64,000 nt of DNA from Prevotellaceae bacterium UBA2852 (GTDB lineage Bacteria; Bacteroidota; Bacteroidia; Bacteroidales; Bacteroidaceae): positions 106,637 to 170,636 of the forward strand of contig DEFM01000006.1 in NCBI GenBank assembly GCA_002350855.1. The letters run 5' to 3'. Positions 42,926-52,200 of the stretch are shown piece by piece; position 1 is the first letter of the stretch; the number at the start of each line of letters is the position of its first letter. The notes under the pieces are model-generated. The model worked only from the letters and a program-made list of their open reading frames with translations. It was not told where the DNA came from and searched no databases. A program made the translations under genes and the position numbers.

Positions 42926-44307
42926 TGAAAGAAAAATCGTGTAATAAGCAGGTAACTACTCCCCGCCCTCACAGGGAGGGGCAAGGGGGAGGGTCTTCTT
43001 CTTTGAAGAGTACCCTTGCGGTCTCTCTGAATAATTACCTTGATGCGGGAGCAATCGTAGCAGGTTCAAGCGGAATTACCTTGTGGCAGAATTATCTGGG
43101 GCTGTCGGAGATGCATCTGGGTTGGCTCAATGCACTAAGTGCTAATGCGCTGGGTGCAGCTATCGGAGCAATCATCGGTGGTTTCCTCGCAGATAAGTTC
43201 GGACGTAAATTCATCTTCACATACAACCTGCTGGTGTATATGCTTGGTGTGCTCATCATCATGCTGTCCATTAGCTATCCCATGCTCCTTTGCGGATTCC
43301 TCGTAACAGGTATTTCAGTAGGAGTGGGAGTTCCTGCATCGTGGACATATATCTCTGAAAGCAGTGAGGTTCACAACCGCGGCCGCAACATCTGCATCTC
43401 ACAGATGTCGTGGGGCATCGGACCTATGCTCATCCTCTTCTTCGGTATGCTCTTTGCACCAGGCGGCTACTGCTACGGTCCTGTAGAATCGCTGGCTCAT
43501 GCCATCATCGGTGCCGATGCTTCCCAGGCTGCGGTTGAGGTATTCTCATCGAGAGTAGTGTTCTTCACCCTCTTCGTTGTTGCCTTCATTGCCTGGAACC
43601 TCCAACGTCAGTTGCAGGAAAGCGCTGAGTTCGAAGCCAACAAACAGAAAGGCAATAGCGGTATGGTTGAAAACATCAAGATGCTGTTCACCAACCGTGT
43701 GGCAGTGAAAGCTGTGGTGTTCCTCGCTACTATATACCTCACTTGGAACCTCGTTGCCTCAGTTATGGGATTCTTCATGCCTCATGTATATGAGACTGCA
43801 GGCGGGCTCAGCAACGAAACCGCAAATATGCTTAGTTGCATAAGCTGGGTATTCGTTGTAGTTACCACCCTCATCATCTCGTTCTTAGTTGACAAGGTTG
43901 CACACCGTGTGTTCTACGTCTTCGGTCTGGCAGCTGCACTGACAGCATGGATTCTCGTCATTGGCGGAAGTATTACCAGCATTGCCGGCATTTGGGTGTT
44001 CACCATCCTGTGGGGAATCAACAACGGCAGCAGCGTACAGATATTCTATGCACTTTGGGGCAGTGAGCTTTTCCCTGCGAAATTCCGTGCCGGTGCACAG
44101 GGACTGATGTTTTTCATCGTCCGTGGTCTCTCAGCGCTGTGGGGACTGATCTTCACGCTTATCTACGGAGAGAACGGCGAAGGCTTCACCATCGCAGCCT
44201 ACTGCATGATTGGTCTCCTCGTTATCTCTCTCGTCGTCGGTTTCATCGGTGCCCCCAACACCCGCGGCAAATCGCTGGAACAGATAACCAAGGAAAGATA
44301 TGGGTAG
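42925..44307 (+). CDS. MFS sugar transporter (probable rhamnose permease) with repeat-derived N-terminus
   Basis: 460 residues, twelve membrane helices. GGFLADKFGRKFIFTYN is the MFS loop-2 motif and PNTRGKSLEQI the sugar-porter C-terminal motif. Context suggests L-rhamnose or L-fucose as substrate. The N-terminus MKEKSCNKQVTTPRPHREGQ plus GGGSSSLKS is encoded by GC-rich repeat copy e and precedes the first helix (about 30 on). The next in-frame ATG lies inside helix 1/loop, so the start at 42925, coupled to the lipoprotein stop, is preferred. The TAG stop directly abuts repeat copy f. Confidence 0.88.
   Translation: MKEKSCNKQVTTPRPHREGQGGGSSSLKSTLAVSLNNYLDAGAIVAGSSGITLWQNYLGLSEMHLGWLNALSANALGAAIGAIIGGFLADKFGRKFIFTYNLLVYMLGVLIIMLSISYPMLLCGFLVTGISVGVGVPASWTYISESSEVHNRGRNICISQMSWGIGPMLILFFGMLFAPGGYCYGPVESLAHAIIGADASQAAVEVFSSRVVFFTLFVVAFIAWNLQRQLQESAEFEANKQKGNSGMVENIKMLFTNRVAVKAVVFLATIYLTWNLVASVMGFFMPHVYETAGGLSNETANMLSCISWVFVVVTTLIISFLVDKVAHRVFYVFGLAAALTAWILVIGGSITSIAGIWVFTILWGINNGSSVQIFYALWGSELFPAKFRAGAQGLMFFIVRGLSALWGLIFTLIYGENGEGFTIAAYCMIGLLVISLVVGFIGAPNTRGKSLEQITKERYG
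42955..42997 (+). repeat. GC-rich palindromic dispersed repeat, copy e (inside transporter N-terminus)
   Basis: ACTACTCCCCGCCC, TCACAGGGAGGGG, CAAGGGGGAGGGTCTT, read through in frame as TTPRPHREGQGGGSS. Confidence 0.8.
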
Positions 44308-44349
44308 AAGACCCTCCCCCATACCCCTCCCGTCAGGGAGGGAGTAAGT
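44308..44349 (-). repeat. GC-rich palindromic dispersed repeat, copy f
   Basis: Minus strand: ACTTACTCCCTCCC, TGACGGGAGGGG, TATGGGGGAGGGTCTT. It begins at the base after the transporter stop and leads directly into CCTAGG array 3. Confidence 0.8.
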
Positions 44350-44354
44350 GAAGT

Positions 44355-44464
44355 GATAGGAAAACCTAGGAAAGCCTAGGAGAGCCTAGGAAAACCTAGG
44401 AGAACCTAGGAGAGCCTAGGAAAACCTAGGAGAACCTAGGCAGACCTAGGCACTCCTAGAAGAA
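44355..44464 (+). repeat. CCTAGG tandem array 3 (10-bp period)
   Basis: About 11 units with an exact 10-bp step and nine perfect CCTAGG (44365-44450). Spacers AAAG, AGAG, AAAA, AGAA, CAGA, CACT. It has no four-helix-bundle gene attached and ends 25 bp before the rhaD start. Confidence 0.95.
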
Positions 44465-44489
44465 CTCAAAAACTAAAAAACTAAATAAA

Positions 44490-45311
44490 ATGAAAAGTAT
44501 TCTTGAAAACAGACCTGGATTGCAGGCAGAAATTGATAAAGTGGCGGAAGTAGCCGGTTATCTCTGGCAAAAGGGATGGGCTGAACGCAACGGTGGTAAT
44601 ATCACCGTGAATATCACTGAGTATGCGGACGACGAAATCCGCAATATGCCTGCTATTAGTGAAGTCTTCCAGATTGGCACAACACTGCCCTATCTCAAAG
44701 GCTGTTATTTCTACTGTAAGGGAACGGGCAAACGCATGCGCGACCTCGCACGTTGGCCTATGCAGAACGGAAGCATCATCCGTATTCTCGATGACTGCAA
44801 AAGCTACGTCATCATTGCAGATGAGCCTGTGATGCCAACATCGGAACTGCCTTCACACCTGTCCATGCATGACTACCTCATAGGTTCGGGAAGCTGCTAT
44901 AAGGCTTCGCTCCACACCCACCCTATCGAACTGGTTGCCATGAGCCATAACAGAGGAATGTTGAAAAAGGATGTCATGACTCGTATTCTCTGGTCAATGA
45001 TTCCTGAGACATTGGCTTTCGCTCCACTGGGACTAGGAATCGTGCAATACGAACTGCCCGGCAGCGTGAAATTGGCAAAAGCAACACTGGAAAAAATCAA
45101 GGACTACGATGTAGTGCTATGGGAGAAGCACGGAGTATGTGCTGTAGGAACAGACATCATGGATGCCTTCGACCAGGTTGATGTGCTCAACAAGTCTGCT
45201 AATATCTATATGTGTGCAAAGAACATGGGCTTCACTCCTGACGGCATGACCGACGAAGCTATGCGCGAAGTACAGCAAGTCTTCAAACTTCCGAAGAAGA
45301 GACCATGCTAA
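44490..45311 (+). CDS. rhaD: Rhamnulose-1-phosphate aldolase
   Basis: 273 residues. A class II zinc aldolase: GWAERNGGNITVNI, PTSELPSHLSMHDY, H142 and H144 in LHTHPIEL, and H214 in WEKHGVC match the E. coli RhaD metal site (E117, H141, H143, H212). It splits rhamnulose-1-phosphate into DHAP and L-lactaldehyde. It is the last gene of the operon; no lactaldehyde reductase or AraC-type regulator is adjacent within the window. Confidence 0.9.
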   Translation: MKSILENRPGLQAEIDKVAEVAGYLWQKGWAERNGGNITVNITEYADDEIRNMPAISEVFQIGTTLPYLKGCYFYCKGTGKRMRDLARWPMQNGSIIRILDDCKSYVIIADEPVMPTSELPSHLSMHDYLIGSGSCYKASLHTHPIELVAMSHNRGMLKKDVMTRILWSMIPETLAFAPLGLGIVQYELPGSVKLAKATLEKIKDYDVVLWEKHGVCAVGTDIMDAFDQVDVLNKSANIYMCAKNMGFTPDGMTDEAMREVQQVFKLPKKRPC

Positions 45312-45464
45312 AGTGAAGAGTGAAGTGTGAATTATTGGAGCAGCGAAGGCAGAGCTGAACTTGTTCAAGCTATGCTGAGTCGTGACAATAATCACAGAAC
45401 GAAGTGATGTAACTGTGAAGTGAAAGTACCGGATGAGAAGTGTGAAGTGATACTTCCGAAGTAA
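45312..45464. other. Gap between convergent rhaD and GH2 genes
   Basis: GAAGTG/TGAAGTGA-type words repeat several times. No clear hairpin terminator or gene is visible. Confidence 0.35.
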
Positions 45465-47933
45465 CTAAAGTGAAATTTCCTGACCCTGAAGAAGTGGTGA
45501 GGAGAAATAGATTCGAATAGTTCCCGTGCGGACATCAGTGTCCCAAGCGGGAACTGTTCCGTTATTACGGGCATTACGCATCATAGCGCCTTTAGCTATG
45601 TAGGCTACAAGACGTCCGTTCTTCACACGGCAGCGAGGCTGGTTCTTGTCACGAGTATCACGGATATCGCCGTTCTCCATGCCAAGCAGACGGGCATTGC
45701 CCTGTACACGGCAGGAAATCTCGTTGTCGGCAAGAGTCACGACTTTACCATCTTCATCAACAACCTCGACAAGAATCTGCACCACATCACCATTGCCAGC
45801 AAGCTGTTTCTTGTCGGCAGTGACACGAAGTGCGTAAGGGCGTCCGGTTGTGGCTATCTCTGCCGAAGCACCGTCAACCTCGCAACGAAGTGTTCCCGGA
45901 GCGTATTCCACATCCCAATAAAGTATGTTGGTAGCCTCATCACGCTTTGGTTCTCCACCAATCGGAGAGCCGTTGAGCAGAAGGTGGGCTGAAGGCGCAT
46001 TGGTGTAGCACACCACACGTACACGCTGACCTATCTCGTAGTTCCAAACCGCAGGAGCATACTGACTCACGTAGCCGCCAGCGTTATTGCGACGTCCGCG
46101 CTGCTGCATCTGTGGATAGGTTCCGATATAGCACATCGGAGTCTCACTCCAGAGCGACGCACGGTAATAACCGTTCGGTTTAATCTGACCGGCGAGGTCA
46201 AGCAGACCGGCTTCACTACCTCGTGCCGGCCACGGTCCGCTTTCTCCAAGATAGTCAATACCTGTCCACAGGAACTGACCGAAGATATGTTCATTGTCAG
46301 TTACGGCACGCCATGCAGCCAAATCGTGACGGTTCTCGCTTCCGTAAATCACACGTTTGGGATATTTAGCATGGTCTTCTCCGTAACGGCTTTCGGTGTA
46401 GTTATATCCAACCACATCGACTGCTTCAGGATAAGCGGTCTCGTTCGACATCACCACACCAGCCAAGGCTCCGGTAACAGCACGGGAGAAGTCGATGCCA
46501 CGTACGATTTTGGACAAACGCTTGGCAATCTCTCCGATTCGTTCTGCACGAGGAGCATCTGACTTGAATCCGCCATAGATGGGCTGCGTCATACTCTTGT
46601 CGCCATTGAGCACAGGATGGCTGTATGGGTCGTTTGGATAATCCACCTCATTGCCTATGCTCCACATGAAGATTGAAGGATGGCAGCGATCACGACGAAC
46701 CATATCAGCCACGTCACGGTCAATCCATTCCTCGAAATAGTCGAACGTTCCTTCAAAACCAGGCGTTCCCTGATTCCATCCCTTCAACCACTTGCGTTTG
46801 GGAAATTCCCATTCGTCGCTGGCCTCATCCATAACAAGGAGTCCGAGAGAGTCACACAACTCATAAACCATAGGTGCATGTGGATTATGACTCATGCGAA
46901 TGGCATTTACGCCTAAAGATTTCAGGGTCTGCAGACGGGTACGCCACACAGCAGCAGGAACAGCTGTACCCAGCACGCCTGCATCATCGTGCAAGCAAAC
47001 ACCCTTAACCTTCATCCATTTGCCGTTGAGCGCAAAACCACGGTCGGGTGAGAAGGTCAGAGTACGGATGCCAAGAGAAACAACCGAACGGTCGATGTCG
47101 TTACCGTCTTTCTGCAAACGGGTAACAATTTTATAAAGGTAGGGATTGGCGAGTGTCCACAACTGTGTATTCTTAATCTGTACAGTTGCAGTCTGTCGCT
47201 GCTCAGAAGGAATCTTCACCTTAGCCGTTCCGACAACTTTTCCTGACGCATCGTAAATCTCAACGATTGCTGCATAGTCAGCACCTCCAGCTGTGGCCTG
47301 CACATCCACCTCAACAGTGGCATTGCCGCCAGAAAGCTTCTTAACTCTCCATGCACTACCCCACTGAGCCAGATGGACTTCGGGCGCACTGATAATCCAC
47401 ACGTTACGATTGATGCCGCTGCCTGTGTACCATCGGGAATCGTTCTGACGAGAGTGATCCACACGGACTGCCAGCACATTGTCGCCTGAGCGGTTGAGAT
47501 GAGGAGTCAGTTCATAGAGGAACGAGGCAAATCCGCTGGGACGATAACCCAGCTTCACTCCGTTCAGATAAACTGTAGAACGGTTATAGACACCTTCAAA
47601 ATAGATATAGATTCTTTTTCCTGTTGACAAAGCAAGACTGTCGGGAGAGAAATGGCAACGATACCACCCTATTCCACCAGGAAGATAACCCTGACACGAA
47701 CCGCGGTCAGGCGACATAGGTAGCGAAACACTCCAGTCATGAGGAATGTGAACACGTTGCCAGCGGCTGTCGTTGTAATCGGTATTCACTGCGGCAGAGT
47801 CATCTGCAAGTTGGAACAGCCAACCTTCATTAAGCCGACTACTTTCGCCAAAAGAAACAGGACTCTGCTGAGCCAACATAGTAAAAGAAGGCATCACGAA
47901 TGCCATCAACAGGGAAAGGAAAAGCTTTTTCAT
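45465..47933 (-). CDS. GH2-family glycosidase (beta-galactosidase-like)
   Basis: 822 residues, signal peptide about 1-21 (MLAQQ). Domains in order: sugar-binding jelly roll (WQRVHIPHDWSVSLP, GIGWYRCHF), immunoglobulin-like domain, catalytic barrel, then two C-terminal Ig-like domains. Acid/base E429 lies in MWSIGNEVDYP and nucleophile E533 in VIYGSENRHDL. Periplasmic or surface exposed; members cleave beta-galactosides, beta-glucuronides or related. It lacks SusC/D neighbours. Last gene of the minus-strand group from the giant proteins, but 89 bp with a repeat separate it from the flavoprotein gene. Confidence 0.9.
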   Translation of the reverse strand: MKKLFLSLLMAFVMPSFTMLAQQSPVSFGESSRLNEGWLFQLADDSAAVNTDYNDSRWQRVHIPHDWSVSLPMSPDRGSCQGYLPGGIGWYRCHFSPDSLALSTGKRIYIYFEGVYNRSTVYLNGVKLGYRPSGFASFLYELTPHLNRSGDNVLAVRVDHSRQNDSRWYTGSGINRNVWIISAPEVHLAQWGSAWRVKKLSGGNATVEVDVQATAGGADYAAIVEIYDASGKVVGTAKVKIPSEQRQTATVQIKNTQLWTLANPYLYKIVTRLQKDGNDIDRSVVSLGIRTLTFSPDRGFALNGKWMKVKGVCLHDDAGVLGTAVPAAVWRTRLQTLKSLGVNAIRMSHNPHAPMVYELCDSLGLLVMDEASDEWEFPKRKWLKGWNQGTPGFEGTFDYFEEWIDRDVADMVRRDRCHPSIFMWSIGNEVDYPNDPYSHPVLNGDKSMTQPIYGGFKSDAPRAERIGEIAKRLSKIVRGIDFSRAVTGALAGVVMSNETAYPEAVDVVGYNYTESRYGEDHAKYPKRVIYGSENRHDLAAWRAVTDNEHIFGQFLWTGIDYLGESGPWPARGSEAGLLDLAGQIKPNGYYRASLWSETPMCYIGTYPQMQQRGRRNNAGGYVSQYAPAVWNYEIGQRVRVVCYTNAPSAHLLLNGSPIGGEPKRDEATNILYWDVEYAPGTLRCEVDGASAEIATTGRPYALRVTADKKQLAGNGDVVQILVEVVDEDGKVVTLADNEISCRVQGNARLLGMENGDIRDTRDKNQPRCRVKNGRLVAYIAKGAMMRNARNNGTVPAWDTDVRTGTIRIYFSSPLLQGQEISL

Positions 47934-47950
47934 AAGCGAATTAATTCTGG

Positions 47951-48014
47951 ATGTCGTTATGACGATATGACGTAATAACTATATAACGTTATATCGATAT
48001 GACGCTAAAACGTC
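47951..48014. repeat. TATAACGTTATA palindromic repeat, copy 2
   Basis: CGTTATGACGATATGACG followed by TATAACGTTATA (47982-47993) and TCGATATGACG. It shares about 24 bp with copy 1 at 26287-26310. Confidence 0.65.
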
Positions 48015-48022
48015 CTTAAGGT

Positions 48023-49216
48023 TTAAATCTGGCTGATTGCCTTAGCCACAGTATAAGCAGTAGTCCAGGCAGCCTGGAAGTTAAAGCCGCCAGTTACGCC
48101 GTCAATGTCAAGTACCTCTCCGGCAAAGAATAGTCGTGGAGAAGTAAGTCCTTGAGACTGCGGAAACACGCGGCTTTCCAAAGTGTTTGGATTGACAGAC
48201 TTCAGTGAAACTCCACCACAGGTAACAAACTCATCCTTGTTTACCCCACGTCCGCTAATATCGTAAACATCATTTGTCAACACATTAATAAGTCTGTTCT
48301 GCAGTTTGCCTGTAACATCCAGCCAACGCAGGGAGTCAAGATTCACCTTGCGAAGCAGGTATTCCCACAAGCGGGAAGAAAGGGAGAAAAGTGGAATAGT
48401 CGCAACTTGTTTGTTGAAATTACTATTTGCGAAAGCCTGAAGTTCGCTGCGCACCTGTTCCTCGTTCTTCATAGTCCAATTAACCGTCAGCTGCGCTTTG
48501 TACTGACTATCGGCAAGATGACGCGCAGCATAGGATGACAGACGCAAGACTGCAGGTCCGCTCAGTCCCCAATGAGTGACGAGCAGAGGTCCTGATGCTT
48601 CGAATTTCGTTCCCGAAAGTCGCACATTGACATTTTGCACTGTTCCCATAAGACTACGGAGTAGCGCATCGACGATGTTGAAAGTAAACAAAGACGGACA
48701 GGGATTCTCTATCTCGTGACCGAGGTCTGCAAGCCACTGCAAACCCTCACGGCGAGAACTTCCGCCAGTTGTAACAACGACGAAGTCAAAATCCTGCAGT
48801 TCCGCAAGCGATGCTACAGCACTGTTGGTCTTGACTTCAATGCCAAGACGCTGTGCTTCGTTTAAGAAAAGACTGATGATGGTCTGGCTGTCCTGACTTG
48901 CAGGGAATACACATTCGTCCTCTTGGGTGACGAGTTTCACACCCCTGCTTTCAAACCACTGATAAGCATCCACATGGCTGAACTCATGCATCAAGCGTTT
49001 CATGAGTCTATGCCCACGCGGATAAACCTGCTTCAAGTCAGAGACGGAGGCAAAGGAGTTTGTACAGTTGCAGCGTCCGCCACCACTCACTTTCACTTTC
49101 TGCAGTACGCGCTGGCTTCGTTCGAAGATACATACCTGCAACTGCGGACACATCTCCTTCAGATTGATGGCACAGAAGAAACCTGCAGCACCTCCACCTA
49201 TAATCGCAGTCTTCAT
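48023..49216 (-). CDS. HI0933/BaiN-type FAD-dependent oxidoreductase
   Basis: 397 residues. GGGAAGFFCAINL is the FAD dinucleotide motif at the N-terminus, KVSGGGRCNCTN is the HI0933-family signature, and FFAGEVLDIDGVTGGFNFQA is the C-terminal FAD motif. Cytosolic flavoprotein; physiological substrate not known for most members. The start lies only 9 bp after the stop of giant protein 1 with no promoter in between, so it is read from the giant gene transcript or from a promoter inside it. Confidence 0.9.
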   Translation of the reverse strand: MKTAIIGGGAAGFFCAINLKEMCPQLQVCIFERSQRVLQKVKVSGGGRCNCTNSFASVSDLKQVYPRGHRLMKRLMHEFSHVDAYQWFESRGVKLVTQEDECVFPASQDSQTIISLFLNEAQRLGIEVKTNSAVASLAELQDFDFVVVTTGGSSRREGLQWLADLGHEIENPCPSLFTFNIVDALLRSLMGTVQNVNVRLSGTKFEASGPLLVTHWGLSGPAVLRLSSYAARHLADSQYKAQLTVNWTMKNEEQVRSELQAFANSNFNKQVATIPLFSLSSRLWEYLLRKVNLDSLRWLDVTGKLQNRLINVLTNDVYDISGRGVNKDEFVTCGGVSLKSVNPNTLESRVFPQSQGLTSPRLFFAGEVLDIDGVTGGFNFQAAWTTAYTVAKAISQI

Positions 49217-49225
49217 CGGCTGTGG

Positions 49226-52200
49226 TTATTCAGATTTGCCTATAGTGACATTAGTCTGGCCTGTGACATTTGCCTTATTTCCTCCACCATACACATTACC
49301 AAGGATATTAACACCCTTGACCGTAATCTTGGTTTCCGTGTCGGCACCTGTAACATATTGTATCTTTTCCTCTGTTCCGATATTCACATAGGTGTCACCT
49401 ACAACCTCTGCCTCATTTCCACCACCAAATACGTTATTGATGGAACCGATCGCACCTTGCGTATGTGGCGGATACTTAAGTTCACGGGTTGTAACAACAC
49501 CTGGAGTCAGTTCCTCGGAAATGGTGATGGTACCTTCTGTAGCGATATTTGCCTGAGAGTGGTTGGTCTTTCCACCAACAACCTCATTGATGTTCACAAC
49601 AGGACTACCAATCATTACCGCAGTTTCACCATAACCACCGCCATAGATGTCTCCGATGCTGGTGAACGACTTGACATTAACATGTGGAGAATCATAAGGT
49701 GAGCTCAACGCTCCAGCGTCGGTTGACTTCAGAGGCAGCCACTGTATCTTACCATCAACGTCAAGAATCAAATCACCATTACCGTCTTTCTTCTCGGTAT
49801 AGCCGTATATTGAGTACGCAGCTCGGTTACCGCCACCAAACAACTCACCGATGATAATAGGACGGCATCCGGTTTCCTCGATATTCACGACGATAGGTCC
49901 ACCGATACGTCCACCCTTGTTGTTTCCGCCAAACACCTGACCATATCGACCATTAGTGATATTCAGAGTAGCACCACCTACGACGTCGGCATTTTCAGCA
50001 CCTCCATAGACAATATCCAAACCAGGAATACAATCCATCGTCATTATAGTCTCTGCATCCATGTCCGCACTCTTTCCTCCACCGTAAGCTTCACCAACGT
50101 TGAAACAGCAGTAATCATCATCAGCTTCATCCTTTTCACTAAGTATAACCATAGCGGTCTGTCGTAAATTACCCTTTGTGTTAGAACCGCCATAAACCGC
50201 ATGTATCAGACCTCCATGCACAACTACCTTTACCTGACCTGAGCCATAAATATAGGATTTGAAAGGATCTTCGGCACGTTTATCCTTAGTGTCATAGCTG
50301 TCTTCAACAGCGGAATAGTCCTTATATCCGATATTGGCACCAGGATTTTCCTTCAGGACTCCACTAACGACAATAGAATCCTTACCATTTCCTCCACCAA
50401 AGACCTCGCCGATCTCAAAAGTACCGTTAATTTCAACAAATGTGCCTGGAGTCGATGCGGCATTACCTCCGCCATAAACCTGTGCAATACTTGTTCGGTC
50501 GCAACCGTCAATAATCACATGAGTATAGGCAGCGTCAACCAAAGCCTTGTTTGTAGCATAGTCAAGGAATGCGTTTGTTGGTTCATAGGCAGCCAAGTTA
50601 CCACCGCCATAGACTGCAGCAACATCGTATTCGCCTAAGACCTTTGCTGTAGCAGGACCGTTAACAGGATTGGTGATGCGTGTAGCACCAGCCTTCTGAG
50701 TCTTAAATACATGAACGGTTACTGTTCCCTTTGGAGTTCCGCTGACGTTATTACATCCGAAGATACGACTTACTACACAGCCACGAGCGTCATCGGCAAC
50801 ATTCTCGTTAAGAGCTACGTTAGTATTACCCTCAACATCAGCAGCAAGTCCACCGCCATAGGCATCATGAATGACCGTACCACCTGTCAGATTAACGTAT
50901 GTGTCCTTCCAAACAATACCGGCCTCGCCGCCACCATAGACAGAACCATACATCGTACCATTAATAATATACAGAGTTGTGTTACCTAACACTCGACCAG
51001 CAACAGCATTTCCTTCAATACCAAGTCCACCACCATAGACATTACCACCAGTGTCAGCAGTACCTATCTGGCAGCTGCTGCCTTGAATTGTCACTTGAGT
51101 ATTATCCTGTACGAAACCACTCTCACTACCGCCATAGACAGAGCCTTTGACAAAGGCACTTCCATCGATGTCAACAAAGGTCTTTGTCACTAACGCCATG
51201 GTCTCGACAAACTTCATATAGTCTTCTTCGCTTGCGAATGTTTCCCAGACACTTTCGTTGTTATTATTAAAGGTCATACGTTTGTTCGTACCGTCATAAT
51301 GAGGGACAATTCCCTTGCCGGCGCCAAAGACATGTCCGATGTTATCAGGACCTATTTTTGCAACGTCCTTAACAGTGACTCTACATATACCTAAGCCATC
51401 GTTTGTCAAAGCATACGGCATACCAATCTTTATACCGGCAGCAACCAATTCAGGATATTTGGCAAGAGTATCGGCATTGGCAACTTTGTATTTCCCGACA
51501 GAAGCAATCTCACCACCGCCATACACGTTTTGTCCAATCTTAGTCCTACCCTGAATCAAGACAGCTGTGTTACCACGAACCAAAGCAGAATAACCATGAG
51601 TCTCCACACCTGCACCTGCTCCGAACACGCTACATCTGATATCAGGTGCCACTCCTTCACCGGTTGCTCCAGCAACTCCAATGGTAACCTCTGTATTTCC
51701 TTCCACACGGGCAATCTCACCACCGCCATAGACAGAGCCATAGACTGTACCATTGCTGATGTTGACATTCGTGCTGTCCACCATAGCTTTCTCGCACTGG
51801 TATGAGTTAGCAAGACCCTTACTTGCTCCAAACACATTACCCTTACCAGTAACACCTTCAGAACCAATCGTACCACCGGTGATGCTTACGTTGCAAATAC
51901 CGGTTTTATCACCATTCACTGTGTGCCATGTGAAATCCCTGCCATCGGCAGAAACGGTATAAGTACCCACATAGCCATAAGCACCGCCACCATAGACAGA
52001 GCCATACATAGTACCGCCACTGATGCTAAGCGATGTGTTGCCACTTACTCGTCCAGCGGCTGCATTATTCGCAAGACCAAGTCCACCACCGAAGACGTTA
52101 CCGCCTGCATCGGTTGTACCAATCAAGCAACTGCCTTGAATATTCACATAAGAATCATACTGAACGAAACCACTCTCACTACCTCCATAGACAGAACCTT

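Noticed and set aside
39642..44464. CCTAGG arrays as CRISPR arrays
   Set aside because: The unit is 6 bp with 4-bp spacers, far below CRISPR repeat/spacer sizes, and no cas genes are present.
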